Shown piece by piece: positions 37,379-49,735 of a DNA stretch of 64,000 nt (positions within the stretch are counted from its first letter, which is position 1; every line of letters starts with the position of its first letter). The stretch is from DATLWN01 sp963764315 (GTDB taxonomy: Bacteria > Pseudomonadota > Zetaproteobacteria > Mariprofundales > Mariprofundaceae): assembly GCA_963764315.1 (NCBI GenBank), contig CAVXSB010000002.1, forward strand, positions 434,001 through 498,000, given 5' to 3'. A program made the position numbers and the translations under genes. The notes beneath the pieces were generated by a model. It was not told the DNA's origin. It saw nothing but the letters and a program-made list of their open reading frames with translations, and searched no databases.

Positions 37379-37521
37379 CGGCCTTCGCCAGCGTCGGCAC
37401 AGGAAGGCCGAGGAGCCAGGAGAGCACCACCGAGCCGATCCGAAACACAGCGTTCCACTTTTGCCTGACGCAGGGCCATATTGCCGCCCATGTGCCCCAG
37501 ACCGATCATTGCCATATCCAT
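37375..37521 (-). pseudogene. gnd: Remnant of 6-phosphogluconate dehydrogenase (gnd)
   Basis: A 48-codon frame that begins MDMAMIGLGHMGGNMALR, the dinucleotide-binding start of 6-phosphogluconate dehydrogenases, with an AAGG ribosome site. After about 20 residues homology ends, and the frame closes with a TGA overlapping the zwf ATG. Nearly all of the expected 300-plus codons are missing, so gnd seems to have lost its middle and end by deletion while the junction to zwf was kept. Confidence 0.72.
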
Positions 37522-37581
37522 GCCACCTTTTTATGGGCGCCACCGGTCGGTGGAGCCGTTGCAAGCAGTATGGCTCAGGGG

Positions 37582-37899
37582 TCAGTCATTCGCAGCATCG
37601 CGCTCGACGCGTTCCTTTTTGGCACGAATGCGAGACTTCTTGTCCTCGCTGGCATAGGGATCCCTTGGCTTGGCCGGCAGGGCGCGGTAGATCTCGACGC
37701 GGTCGCCCTCGCGCAGCACCTGGTCGGGCTTGACGAGCTTGGCGAACACCCCGACCTTGTTGACGGCAAGATCGATCTCCGGGTGCTTCTCCAGCACATG
37801 GCTCATGCGGACGGCCTGCTCCACCGTGGTGTCCTCCGGCACGTCCAGCGCCTCCAGCGTCTGCTGGTGCGGCAATGCATAGGCAATGACGATATTCAT
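37582..37899 (-). CDS. rnfH: RnfH family protein
   Basis: 105-aa ubiquitin-like beta-grasp protein of the RnfH (UPF0125) family. Typical core VIAYALPHQQ, VNKVGVFAKLV and LREGDRVEIYRAL. The Lys/Arg-rich tail (DKKSRIRAKKERVERD) is usual. It sits directly after ratA with a one-base overlap. The cellular role is still poorly defined, and no rnf genes are nearby. Confidence 0.92.
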   Translation of the reverse strand: MNIVIAYALPHQQTLEALDVPEDTTVEQAVRMSHVLEKHPEIDLAVNKVGVFAKLVKPDQVLREGDRVEIYRALPAKPRDPYASEDKKSRIRAKKERVERDAAND

Positions 37900-38333
37900 C
37901 AGCCCCTCCCCACTTCGATGGCCCGTCGCTCGAAGGCATGCACCATGGAGCGGCAGGCGGTGGCGAACACCGGCGTGGCGAGCATGCGCAGCATCATGTT
38001 GTGGAACTCAAACGCGATCGAAAAGTTAGCCCGGCATGAAGCCTCGTCGAGGGCCTCGAAGCTCCACATGCTCTCGAGGAAATTGAACGGACCGTTGAGC
38101 AGGCGGATCTCCACCATCTTGTTCTCGACGAAGCGGTCGACGGTCTGGAAGGACTGCTTCATGCCGGCCAGATCCGCCACCAGCTCCGCCGTCAGCTCGC
38201 CGTCCTGCCGCGTCAGGATGCGCGAATCGGCGACCCAGGGCAGGAACAGCGGATAGGCGTCGATGTCCATCACCACATCGAACATGGCCTGGGCGCTGCA
38301 GGGCAGGATGCGCGTCTCCTCGAAGCGGTGCAT
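37899..38333 (-). CDS. ratA: RatA-type START/COQ10-like protein
   Basis: 144 aa, a polyketide cyclase/COQ10 fold (FEETRILPCSAQAMFDVVMDI, YPLFLPWV, FEFHNMMLRML). In E. coli RatA has been described as a 50S-binding inhibitor, while the homologous fold carries ubiquinone. Given ubiH/ubiI elsewhere in the window, a quinone-chaperone role is equally open. The ATG at 38333 overlaps the der stop (TGATG). Confidence 0.9.
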   Translation of the reverse strand: MHRFEETRILPCSAQAMFDVVMDIDAYPLFLPWVADSRILTRQDGELTAELVADLAGMKQSFQTVDRFVENKMVEIRLLNGPFNFLESMWSFEALDEASCRANFSIAFEFHNMMLRMLATPVFATACRSMVHAFERRAIEVGRG

Positions 38334-39739
38334 CAGGTCTTCCGCCTCGGCTTCGACCTCGTACGCTTCGTCGTCGGATCGGGCGCATACGGATTCTCGC
38401 TGGCAGTGAACACGAAACGCACCGGGATGCCCGGCAGGTTGAAACGGCCACGGAAGCTCTGCTCCAGATAGCGCAGATAGCTGTCCTTGATGCTGCCCGG
38501 CCGATTGCAGAATACCTTGATGGTCGGCGGATAGCGCTCGGTCTGGAAGGCGTACTTCAGGCGCACCAGGGCGCCGCGGTCCGAGGGGGCTGTCTGCTTG
38601 CGCTGCGCCTGTTCCAGCCAACGGTTCAGGCTGCCGGTATTGATCTCGGTACCGTTGTTACGGGCAGCCTTCACCGCCTCGCTCAACAGCCGGCGCACGC
38701 CGCTGCCCTTCTTGGCGGCAATGCGGAACACCGGCACGTCCGGCATGGCGCGCATGCGGTAGCTCAGGCGATCGGTGAAATAGGTCCACTGCTCCTTATC
38801 CATCAGATCGGCCTTGTTAACCGCCACCAGCAGTGCGCAGCCTTCCTTCTGCGCCAGCGTCATCAGGCGCATGTCCTGCTCGGCCACTCCCTCGCTGCCG
38901 TCGAGCACGATGACCGCGGTATGCGCCCGGCGGAAGGCCTGCACGGCCTTGACGCGGGCCACGAACTCGATGATGTCGCTGATGCGCCCGTGCTTGCGCT
39001 GGCCGGCCGTATCGAGAAGGCGTACATATCCCTCCTCATCACCGAGGCGGAACGGCATATCGATATCGATGGCGTCCCTGGTGGTGCCGGCGATGGGGCT
39101 GACAACCATGCGTTCCCGGCCTAGCCAGGCATTGATCAGCGTCGATTTTCCGACATTGGGACGGCCGATGACGGAGATCTGTGCCAGCGGCTCTTCCTGC
39201 TCCTCGCCGTCCACAGCCGTTTCGGTTTGATCGGGGGGAAGCGCCCCCTCCAGCAGGCTGGCGAGTTCGGCCATGCCCTGGCCGTGGGCCGCCGAGACGG
39301 CGGCAGGATCGCCCAGGCCGATGCCGTAGAAATCGGTCGCGGCTCCCGGCTGCTCGGCCTTATTGACCACCAGTACCACCGGCAGCCCCTGGCGACGCAG
39401 GCGCTCGGCGATATTCCCATCCACCGGCGTGGCGCCGGCCTGACCGTCGACGACGAACAGCACCACATCGGCGACGGCGAGCGCCGCCTCCACCTGCTCG
39501 TCGATGGCCGGCTGCATCTCGCCATGCTGCGACTCACCGATGCCGCCCGTATCCACGAGCATGACCCGGCGCGTACCGATATGGCAGTCCGTCTCCAGGC
39601 GGTCGACGGTGACGCCGGGACGATCGCCGACGATGGCGCGGCGCCTGCCGACCAGGCGGTTGAATAACGTTGATTTACCCACGTTCGGGCGGCCGACGAT
39701 GGCCACGACCGGCAGGCTTTGTATCAGGGCTTCCCTCAT
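38333..39739 (-). CDS. der: Ribosome biogenesis GTPase Der (EngA)
   Basis: Double-GTPase needed for 50S maturation, 468 aa. The two G domains have P-loops GRPNVGKS at 16-23 and 192-199, each with DTGG/DTAG and NKAE/NKAD motifs. A C-terminal KH-like domain and a basic tail (TKRTRSKPRRKT) complete it. It follows bamB by 15 bases, keeping the common yfgM-bamB-der order. Confidence 0.97.
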   Translation of the reverse strand: MREALIQSLPVVAIVGRPNVGKSTLFNRLVGRRRAIVGDRPGVTVDRLETDCHIGTRRVMLVDTGGIGESQHGEMQPAIDEQVEAALAVADVVLFVVDGQAGATPVDGNIAERLRRQGLPVVLVVNKAEQPGAATDFYGIGLGDPAAVSAAHGQGMAELASLLEGALPPDQTETAVDGEEQEEPLAQISVIGRPNVGKSTLINAWLGRERMVVSPIAGTTRDAIDIDMPFRLGDEEGYVRLLDTAGQRKHGRISDIIEFVARVKAVQAFRRAHTAVIVLDGSEGVAEQDMRLMTLAQKEGCALLVAVNKADLMDKEQWTYFTDRLSYRMRAMPDVPVFRIAAKKGSGVRRLLSEAVKAARNNGTEINTGSLNRWLEQAQRKQTAPSDRGALVRLKYAFQTERYPPTIKVFCNRPGSIKDSYLRYLEQSFRGRFNLPGIPVRFVFTASENPYAPDPTTKRTRSKPRRKT

Positions 39740-39754
39740 CGCGACTGGGACCCG

Positions 39755-40909
39755 TCAGTGCAGCAGATACAGTGCCCCGAGATCGTTACGCAGGATCACA
39801 CCCTGGGTTCCCACGATCGGGGCACGATCAAAGCTACCCTTCAGACGCAGATGCCCAATCACATGCCCCTGCGTATCGACACGGTACACCGCACCCTTAT
39901 TGTCGGCGACCCACAGCGCGCCGTGCCACAGCACCGGCCCGACCAGCTCGCCATCGGTCAGCACCACCTTCCACAAGGTACCGCCGCCCACGGCATCCAG
40001 CGCCCTTAGGGCACCATGGCTGTCGGCAACGTAGATGACCTTGCCGGCCACCACCGGCGGAGACTTCATCGAGATGTTCAGGCTCTGCAGGCGACTGCCG
40101 TCCTGCTTCGACAGAAAATAGCTATTACCCTGGTACAGGGAGACGAGATAGGCACCCGTTCCCTCGTATGCCGGCACATCGACGGCAGTGGCGAGCGGCA
40201 CCTTCAACTCACTGAGCACCACGGCGTTGTCGTCCAGAAGCAACTGCTGGCGCCAGATGAGGTCGCCGGTGTCGGCCTTGATGGCCGCCACATCGCCGTT
40301 GTTGAACAACGCCACGACGGTATTGCCTTCGACCAGCGGCGAAGGCGCCATATACATGCCCAGGCCGCCGGGGATACCGGCATAGCTCCAGCGCTTCTCG
40401 CCCTTCGCGGAGAAGCGGTAGATGCGGTTGTCGCCGGTGGCCACGATGATATCGCTGCCGACCATTGCCGGATCGGCCATCGCCAGCGAGGACAGGGTCT
40501 GCTTCCAGCTGATCTTGCCACTCAGCACATCGATGCAGTACAGGCGGCCGTCCTCATCGCCGGCGACCACATGCCGGTCGTCGATGGCCACCATGCCGGA
40601 ATCGGATGCCGACTCCAGCGGGATGCGGCGCAGCTCGGAGCCGCGCATATTGTAGACATGCACATAAGCATCGCGGGCGGCGATGGCGATCAGGTCGTGA
40701 CCCGGCGCATGCACGACGACCGGCGCGCTGAAGGCCAGGGGTGAGGCCGGAACGCGCTGGTCGACATTGACCTCCCAGGCCTTATCGATGCCGAAATTCG
40801 GGCCGGACGAGGCCAGCTGCGGATGCGGCGTCGTGGCGCAGGAAGCCAGAAACAGGGTCAGCAGCGCCGACCACAGGGACAACAAGCTCGGCATGCGCAT
40901 GGCGTCCAT
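39755..40909 (-). CDS. bamB: Outer membrane assembly lipoprotein BamB
   Basis: 384 aa. Lipoprotein signal with FLASC lipobox, then an eight-bladed PQQ-like beta-propeller with repeats such as GRLYCIDVLSGKISWKQ and GDLIWRQQL. BamB joins BamA to aid folding of outer-membrane barrels. The stop lies 15 bases before der and the start abuts the yfgM stop. Confidence 0.93.
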   Translation of the reverse strand: MDAMRMPSLLSLWSALLTLFLASCATTPHPQLASSGPNFGIDKAWEVNVDQRVPASPLAFSAPVVVHAPGHDLIAIAARDAYVHVYNMRGSELRRIPLESASDSGMVAIDDRHVVAGDEDGRLYCIDVLSGKISWKQTLSSLAMADPAMVGSDIIVATGDNRIYRFSAKGEKRWSYAGIPGGLGMYMAPSPLVEGNTVVALFNNGDVAAIKADTGDLIWRQQLLLDDNAVVLSELKVPLATAVDVPAYEGTGAYLVSLYQGNSYFLSKQDGSRLQSLNISMKSPPVVAGKVIYVADSHGALRALDAVGGGTLWKVVLTDGELVGPVLWHGALWVADNKGAVYRVDTQGHVIGHLRLKGSFDRAPIVGTQGVILRNDLGALYLLH

Positions 40910-41604
40910 CAGCCGGCGGTCGCCGGATGTTGCTTGGCCTCAAGCGCCTGCAGCTCGCTGTCGATGCGGCGGGCCAGATTCTGATCGAAAGACTTGGCGG
41001 CCTGCGCCTTCTTCAGGTGATCGATCTTCTCGGCAGCATCGCTGCTGGCCTTGGCCAGCAGGTACTGGCGAAGCTGTGCATAGGCGGGCCCGACGCTGTG
41101 CTGCAACACGGGGGCCGCCTCGCCGGCCTTGCCGTGATCGATGAGGATGCCGGCCAGATCGAGCCTGGCCTGCCAGACCCATTCGGGCATGCTCTTCGGG
41201 TTGTCGATCACCGCCTGCAGGTGCTTGGTGGCATGGGCCTCGTCGAGCTGCGCCAGTTGCATCTCGGCCAGGGCCGTATAGGCGGTACCGAAATGCCTGC
41301 CGATCAGCGCGTTCAACAGCTGCTGTTTATCGCTGTCCTTGACGACGGCCAGCGCCTGGAAGTACATCGTCGCGGCGGCATTACGCTCGGACTTGTTCTT
41401 CTCGATCCAGACTATCGTGCCGGCGATGATCAGCACGAAGACGATGACGCCGGCGATCAGCGCGGTGGTGTTCTTTCTCGCCCAGTCGAGGAGCTGGGCA
41501 TTGCGCATATCCCGCTTTATCTCTTCCATGTCCATGGATGATGGCGTGGCTGCCCCGGCGGCGGCCTTCGATGTCGGTTGGGTCTGAGAAGACTTGTTGT
41601 TCAC
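40909..41604 (-). CDS. yfgM: YfgM family TPR-like membrane protein
   Basis: 231 aa, single-pass inner-membrane protein. A cytoplasmic N-terminus (about 1-46), a transmembrane helix (about 49-68), then periplasmic TPR-like helices (YTALAEMQLAQLDEAHATKHL, LAGILIDHGKAGEAAPVL). In E. coli YfgM works next to the SecYEG/PpiD site as a chaperone-associated protein. It is immediately upstream of bamB. The usual hisS is not upstream here. Confidence 0.9.
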   Translation of the reverse strand: MNNKSSQTQPTSKAAAGAATPSSMDMEEIKRDMRNAQLLDWARKNTTALIAGVIVFVLIIAGTIVWIEKNKSERNAAATMYFQALAVVKDSDKQQLLNALIGRHFGTAYTALAEMQLAQLDEAHATKHLQAVIDNPKSMPEWVWQARLDLAGILIDHGKAGEAAPVLQHSVGPAYAQLRQYLLAKASSDAAEKIDHLKKAQAAKSFDQNLARRIDSELQALEAKQHPATAG

Positions 41605-41694
41605 GTCCGTCGCCTTCCTGTGTTCATGTTCGGGCTGGGAAACCCTGTTCTATAGAGCGTTTGCAGCCTAGGGCTCGATGGGCTTCTGTCAATG

Positions 41695-42774
41695 TCAGCC
41701 ATCGGCCTGTACTGCCGCATCCGGCGCCTTGGAGCGCTCGCGGATGATGGTCAGCACGCTGTGGATCAGGGCCGCCATCGGGATGGCGATGAACACCCCG
41801 ACCACGCCCCACAGGCTGCCGAACACGAGCACGGCGACGATAATGGCGATCGGGTGCAGGTTGACCATCTCGGAGAACAGCCAGGGGATCAACACATTGG
41901 CGTCGATGGCCTGGATGACCCCGTAGGCCAGGATGCTGTAGGCGGTCATGTCCGTCCATCCCCACTGGAAGAAGGACAACAGCACGACCGGCACCGTCAC
42001 CACCGCCGCGCCGATGAACGGTATCCATACCGAGATGCCGGTCAGCACCCCGAGCAGCAGCGCATACTCGTGGCCCATCGTCCAGTAGACGAGGCCCATG
42101 CTGCCGCCGATGACCAGCGACTCCCAGAAGCGGCCGCGGATATAGTTGCCGATCTGCACGTTCACCTCGTCCCAGACCCTTCTCAGCAGCACGTGCTCGC
42201 GCGGCAGGAAGGGCATGCTCCAGGCCAGAATCTTCCGTTTGTCCTTGAGCAGGAAGAACACCAGCACCGGCACCAGCACCGCATACACGAGCAAGGCGAT
42301 CAGCCCTGGGATCGAGGACAGCGAGAATTTGAGCAACAAACCGCCCCATTCCTGAATCTTCACGGCCATCGAGGCCAGTGCCTGCTGCACATAGCCCGGG
42401 TTCAGCCAGCCGGCATAATGCTCCTGGAAGGCACGCAGCAGATCGCGTAGCGACTGCACATACTCCGGCACCTGCGCAATCAGTCGCCCGACCTGATCGG
42501 ACAACAACGGCAGCACGGTCAAGAGCGCGAACAGCACCATCAAAAATGCACCGAAGCAGACCAGCAGCACGGCCACGAGATTGGGCACGCGCAAACGCAC
42601 GAGCAGCGTCACGATGCCATCGAGCACATAGGCGAACGCCAGCGCCACCAGCAAGGGAGCCAGAATGTCGGCGAATACCATCAGCAGGGCGAAGATGACG
42701 AGCAGTGAAACGAGCAGCATCACCAGCTGCGTATCGGCGAAGCGCGTCTGAAGCCAGTTCAGGATTTGTCGCAT
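41695..42774 (-). CDS. AI-2E family transporter (PerM-like permease)
   Basis: 359-aa polytopic membrane protein of the UPF0118/AI-2E family, with about 7-8 helices: N-terminal pair (20-60), and the conserved PLLSDQVGRL, PFIGAAVVTVPVVLLSF and IQAIDANVLIPWLFSEMVNLHPI segments. Family members are proposed exporters or sodium/proton antiporters, and the substrate here is unknown. It overlaps the DUF4149 gene by 16 bases, and GAGGG precedes the ATG. Confidence 0.88.
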   Translation of the reverse strand: MRQILNWLQTRFADTQLVMLLVSLLVIFALLMVFADILAPLLVALAFAYVLDGIVTLLVRLRVPNLVAVLLVCFGAFLMVLFALLTVLPLLSDQVGRLIAQVPEYVQSLRDLLRAFQEHYAGWLNPGYVQQALASMAVKIQEWGGLLLKFSLSSIPGLIALLVYAVLVPVLVFFLLKDKRKILAWSMPFLPREHVLLRRVWDEVNVQIGNYIRGRFWESLVIGGSMGLVYWTMGHEYALLLGVLTGISVWIPFIGAAVVTVPVVLLSFFQWGWTDMTAYSILAYGVIQAIDANVLIPWLFSEMVNLHPIAIIVAVLVFGSLWGVVGVFIAIPMAALIHSVLTIIRERSKAPDAAVQADG

Positions 42775-43250
42775 CCCTCACCCCGACGGCCACCGCCCGC
42801 GGCTACCAGCCATGCCGCCGCCAGCGTGGTGATCAGGTGCAGCACGGCGCTGACCCCATGCCAGGCGCCGAAGCGGACCCTGAGCGGATCGTTCTTGGCC
42901 AGGGTATCGAAGCCATGCCCGATCTGCGCCTTCAGCGCCTCGATGACCGGCGTGATGCCCCATTCGTTGACGACGACGAGCAGCAGCACCAGAGCCAGCA
43001 GCAGCCAGGACGAACGCCCGACCCCGCCCTGGCGCCACCAGAAGGCGAAGACGGCGAGCACTAGGATGACGATGGTGCGGTTGGCGACATGGAAGATGAA
43101 GCCTGCCAGCATGCCTGCCAGATAGGTGGAACCGGCCTTGGCGAACAGAATCGGCGCCACGACGAAGCCCGGCACCACGAGCAGGGCGAGGATCAGCGCC
43201 AGGCACAGGCGCAGGCCGCCGGCGCGCAGGCAGGCGCCGCTCAATGCCAT
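42759..43250 (-). CDS. DUF4149 family membrane protein
   Basis: 163 aa with four hydrophobic helices (about 12-33, 50-68, 81-97, 132-150). The VAPILFAKAG segment after helix 1 and NRTIVILVLA fit DUF4149. Unknown function, often next to greA or rRNA methyltransferase genes. The ATG at 43250 has GGGAGAG upstream. Part of the carB-greA-DUF4149-permease cluster. Confidence 0.82.
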   Translation of the reverse strand: MALSGACLRAGGLRLCLALILALLVVPGFVVAPILFAKAGSTYLAGMLAGFIFHVANRTIVILVLAVFAFWWRQGGVGRSSWLLLALVLLLVVVNEWGITPVIEALKAQIGHGFDTLAKNDPLRVRFGAWHGVSAVLHLITTLAAAWLVAAGGGRRGEGCDKS

Positions 43251-43274
43251 GATCTCTCCCCGACGACAGCGCGC

Positions 43275-43748
43275 TCAGGAATAGCGCACCTCCTGTACCT
43301 CATACTCGCGCTCCCCACTTGGGGCGCGCACGATGGCGGTATCGCCCTCATCCTTGCCGATCAGCGCCCGGGCGATCGGCGAGGTGATCGATACCTTGCC
43401 CTGCTTGATGTCCGATTCGTCGACGCCGACGATCTGGTATTCGACCTCGTTGCCGGATTCCAGGTCGATCAGGGTCACGGTGGCACCGAACACGATCTTG
43501 TCGGCGCGAATGGTCGAAGGATCGATGACATGGGCGCGCGCCAGCTTGTCCTCGAGATCGGCGATGCGACCCTCGTTCATGCTCTGTTCTTCCTTGGCCG
43601 CGTGGTATTCGGCATTCTCCGACAGATCGCCGTGGGCGCGCGCCACCTCGATCGCCTCGACGATGCGCGGACGTTTGACGCTCTTGCGCTCGGCCAGTTC
43701 CTGGCGAAGCAACTCGGCTCCGCGGATGGTCATGGGTACTCGTTCCAT
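43275..43748 (-). CDS. greA: Transcription elongation factor GreA
   Basis: 157 aa. N-terminal coiled-coil with the active tip HGDLSENAEYHAAKE (acidic residues that chelate Mg in the RNAP channel) and a C-terminal FKBP-like domain (VTLIDLESGNEVEYQIVG, ARALIGKDEGD). It rescues backtracked RNA polymerase. It begins one base after the carB stop. An internal Met at residue 6 is an alternative start. Confidence 0.96.
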   Translation of the reverse strand: MERVPMTIRGAELLRQELAERKSVKRPRIVEAIEVARAHGDLSENAEYHAAKEEQSMNEGRIADLEDKLARAHVIDPSTIRADKIVFGATVTLIDLESGNEVEYQIVGVDESDIKQGKVSITSPIARALIGKDEGDTAIVRAPSGEREYEVQEVRYS

Positions 43749-43749
43749 C

Positions 43750-46986
<3,237 letters not shown>

Positions 46987-47139
46987 GCTTTCCTCTTTTC
47001 AACCCGGGTCGGCCCGGCTTCATCAGGTGCCTGTCTGGCACACAAGAAAACGGGCAAGCCCGAAGCCTACCCGCACGACGCCCGAATGATAGCCCAGAGC
47101 GGGCCCCGGAGAAAGCGCATCGCCATCCGGAGGGGGCGA

Positions 47140-48261
47140 TCAGGCTCCCTCGCCCGGCCAGGGCGCATACGGCAGGCCGAGGGCATCGGCCACGCCGGCA
47201 TGGCGGATGCGGCCTTCCCAGACATTAACGCCATGCCTCAGGGCCGGATCGCCGCCCAGTGCCTGCGCGATGCCGGACGCAAGCCGCTGCACGTAGGGGA
47301 ATGTGGCATGGGTCAGGGCCTGCGTGCTCGACAACGGCACCACCGCAGGCAAGTTCGGCAGGCAGCAGTGAATGACACCGGCCTCCACGTAAGCCGGTGC
47401 CTCGAAGCTGGTGGGCCGGCTCGTTTCGCTGATGCCCCCCTGATCGATGGAGACGTCGACGAACACCGCCCCCTCGGGCATCGATGCGATCATGGCGCGC
47501 TCCAGCAGATGCGGAGCATGTTCCCCCGGAATCAGGGCAGCGCCGATCAACAGGTCGGTGCCAGGCAGGAGCTCGCGCAGGCTGTTGCCATGCAGCGGCC
47601 GGGTCTCCAGGCCGGGCAGCATGGACTCGAGCTCGACCAGGCGCTCGGCCCGCACGTCGAGTACCGTCACCCGGGCACCCAGTCCGAGCGCGGCCCGGGC
47701 CGCATGCTCGCCGACATTACCGCCGCCGATGATGGCGACATTCGCCCGGGGCACACCGGCAATACCGCCCATCAGCACACCGCGGCCGTGATGCGGAATC
47801 CCCGGCACCTCCGCCTGCAGCATCGCCGCCCCCATCTGTACCGCCACGCGCCCGGCCACCTGGCTCATTGGCGCCAGCAGCGGCAGTCGGCCATCCGCCG
47901 TCTGTACCGTCTCGTAGGCGATGGCCTGCACGCCGCGCACGCAAAGCTCGTGGGCAAGCCCGGGCGCTGCCGCCAGGTGCAGGTAGGTGAACAGGGTCAG
48001 GCCGGGGCGCAGGAAGGGATATTCGACCGGCAAGGGCTCCTTGACCTTGACGACCAGCTCACGATCCCAGGCCTCGGCCGCCGTATCGACGATGACCGCA
48101 CCGGCCTGCCGGTAGGCCTCGTCGGCGAAGCCCGCACCGGCCCCGGCGCCCCGTTCGATATCCAGGGCGTGGCCGGCGGCAGCCAGCTCCTGCACATGGT
48201 CGGGGGTCAGCGCCACCCGCCGTTCCCTATTCTTGATTTCCTTGGGCACGCCGATGCGCAT
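47140..48261 (-). CDS. ald: Alanine dehydrogenase
   Basis: NAD-dependent interconversion of alanine and pyruvate plus ammonia, 373 aa. Starts RIGVPKEIKNRERRVALTP, has KVKEPLPVEYPFLRPG and TYLHLAAAPGL with the catalytic His, the NAD site IIGGGNVGEHAARAALGLG and VDVSIDQGGISETSRPT. The ATG at 48261 has GGGAGG upstream. An upstream extension to 48315 is unsupported. It lies 153 bases upstream of carB in the same direction. Confidence 0.95.
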   Translation of the reverse strand: MRIGVPKEIKNRERRVALTPDHVQELAAAGHALDIERGAGAGAGFADEAYRQAGAVIVDTAAEAWDRELVVKVKEPLPVEYPFLRPGLTLFTYLHLAAAPGLAHELCVRGVQAIAYETVQTADGRLPLLAPMSQVAGRVAVQMGAAMLQAEVPGIPHHGRGVLMGGIAGVPRANVAIIGGGNVGEHAARAALGLGARVTVLDVRAERLVELESMLPGLETRPLHGNSLRELLPGTDLLIGAALIPGEHAPHLLERAMIASMPEGAVFVDVSIDQGGISETSRPTSFEAPAYVEAGVIHCCLPNLPAVVPLSSTQALTHATFPYVQRLASGIAQALGGDPALRHGVNVWEGRIRHAGVADALGLPYAPWPGEGA

Positions 48262-48333
48262 ACGGACCTCCCTGGCATCCTGAGTGTATCGCAGCATGCC
48301 CGCGATCGGTCCCACTGGCGACCCCTGCGGTAT

Positions 48334-49107
48334 CTATTTGACGCTATACCCCCGCGCATCCAGGCAGGCCTCGATGGCACGGCGGTAATCGGCACGCTTG
48401 GATGTCAGCTCGGATCCGCTGAGGCCAGCGGACGCCTGGCTGGGATCGTAGCCCGTCTGCCCCACCGCCCAGTGGTGGCACGCGTAGCGATCCTTGGCCT
48501 GCAGCTCGGGGCTCTGTCCCTTCTCCGGATAGACATAGAGCTGATCCGGCCCCGGCGACTGGGTGATCACATTGGACAGCTCCGGCGGCTGCGTGACCAC
48601 ATAGCCCTGGGCCGCCGGCCGCCAGACATAGTAGACGCCGTCGGCATAATAGTACGGCGCCCCGGCGACCCGGACCATCGTATAATACGGCGGCAGCACC
48701 GGCACGATGATGCCGAACGGCGGCATGACGACGACAAAGCCCAGGCTGGCGCGGCGATACCAGACACCGTGCCGGTAGAAATAGCGGCTGCCGCCATGGT
48801 GCAGGATCAGGTAATCGCGCGGTAGCTCCCGCGCCACATAGCCGCGCGGCGGATAGTAGCGGTTGTGATGGTAGCGCTCATCGAGGACGTAGCCGGGGCG
48901 TCGGCCGCGATCGTCCCGGCGCACGTCACGCTCATGCCGTCCCCGATCGCCCCGTTCGAAGCGCTGATCATCGCGATGGTGATCCTGCGCAACCATCCCC
49001 CTGAGTTCGCCGCGGCGATGACCGTCGTCCGCCCAAGATGGGGCAGCCGCAGCACCAAGCGCCAATGCCCCCGCCAGGACGGATATCCACATATGCATTG
49101 CCTTCAT
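48334..49107 (-). CDS. Exported Tyr/Arg-rich protein (DUF6515-like)
   Basis: 257 aa. Signal peptide (about 1-25, ending SWADDGH), then a basic and His/Asp-rich low-complexity region (26-75), a Tyr/Pro/Val-rich middle (RYFYRHGVWYRR, PPYYTMVRVAGAPYYYADGVYY) and a C-terminal helical domain (YACHHWAVGQTGYDP). Such proteins are periplasmic or outer-membrane-associated with unknown roles. The ATG at 49107 has GGAGGTG upstream. It is alone on its transcript, between ald and the cfa operon. Confidence 0.72.
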   Translation of the reverse strand: MKAMHMWISVLAGALALGAAAAPSWADDGHRRGELRGMVAQDHHRDDQRFERGDRGRHERDVRRDDRGRRPGYVLDERYHHNRYYPPRGYVARELPRDYLILHHGGSRYFYRHGVWYRRASLGFVVVMPPFGIIVPVLPPYYTMVRVAGAPYYYADGVYYVWRPAAQGYVVTQPPELSNVITQSPGPDQLYVYPEKGQSPELQAKDRYACHHWAVGQTGYDPSQASAGLSGSELTSKRADYRRAIEACLDARGYSVK

Positions 49108-49267
49108 GCCCACACCTCCACCACCGGCCTGTGCGCGGACCACACGGCGGCGGTCTGTGAGGCAGACGGCCATGGCCCGCAGGGAACCCTTCTCAGCAGG
49201 ATTCACCGCCCATGATAACGGCCGCCCGGTAAAGGCATGCACATCTAGGGTAAAGGAATGTAAAGCC

Positions 49268-49696
49268 TCAGCCGCCCCTCTTCCGGAACTGATCGAGCAG
49301 ATCGTCCACCTGCTGCATGGCCTTCAGATGCCGCTGCCTGAGCGCCAGATGGGCATCACGCACCCGGGCATGCTGGTAGCGGTGTTTGCCGTGCATATCG
49401 GCCAGGGCCGGCAAGGTTTCCAGGTTCTCCGTCATCCGGCCCTTGTGTCCGCTCAACTGTCCTTGATGGGATTCCAGCACCCGCAGATGGGACTGGATGG
49501 CATCATGGTGCTCGGCCAGGCGCTGCCGCTCATAGGGCAGAGCACTGTCCAGCTCGTGGATCAGCACCATCAGGCGCCGCAGTTGCCGATCCCAGACGGT
49601 GACATCGTCCAGCCACTCGCCATGCTCGTGTATCCACTGCCCCCATTCCTGCAAATAGGCATCGACGCCTTCGACCGGTTCGAATCGTCTGTGCAT
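49268..49696 (-). CDS. Helical hypothetical protein downstream of cfa
   Basis: 142 aa, not recognised. Almost entirely alpha-helical and rich in Gln, His, Arg and Leu (YERQRLAEHHDAIQSHLRVL, RVRDAHLALRQRHLKAM), with no signal peptide or membrane helix. The ATG at 49696 has GAGGAGG nine bases upstream. It begins 39 bases after cfa ends and shares its direction, so it is likely co-expressed. Confidence 0.68.
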   Translation of the reverse strand: MHRRFEPVEGVDAYLQEWGQWIHEHGEWLDDVTVWDRQLRRLMVLIHELDSALPYERQRLAEHHDAIQSHLRVLESHQGQLSGHKGRMTENLETLPALADMHGKHRYQHARVRDAHLALRQRHLKAMQQVDDLLDQFRKRGG

Positions 49697-49735
49697 AGGC
49701 GTAACCTCCTCGCGCATCCTGCGCGCGATCAACGC

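Noticed and set aside
37582..38333. RatA-RnfH as a toxin-antitoxin pair
   Set aside because: The older RatA/RatB naming suggests this, but the genes are housekeeping neighbours in many proteobacteria and RnfH is not an established antitoxin.
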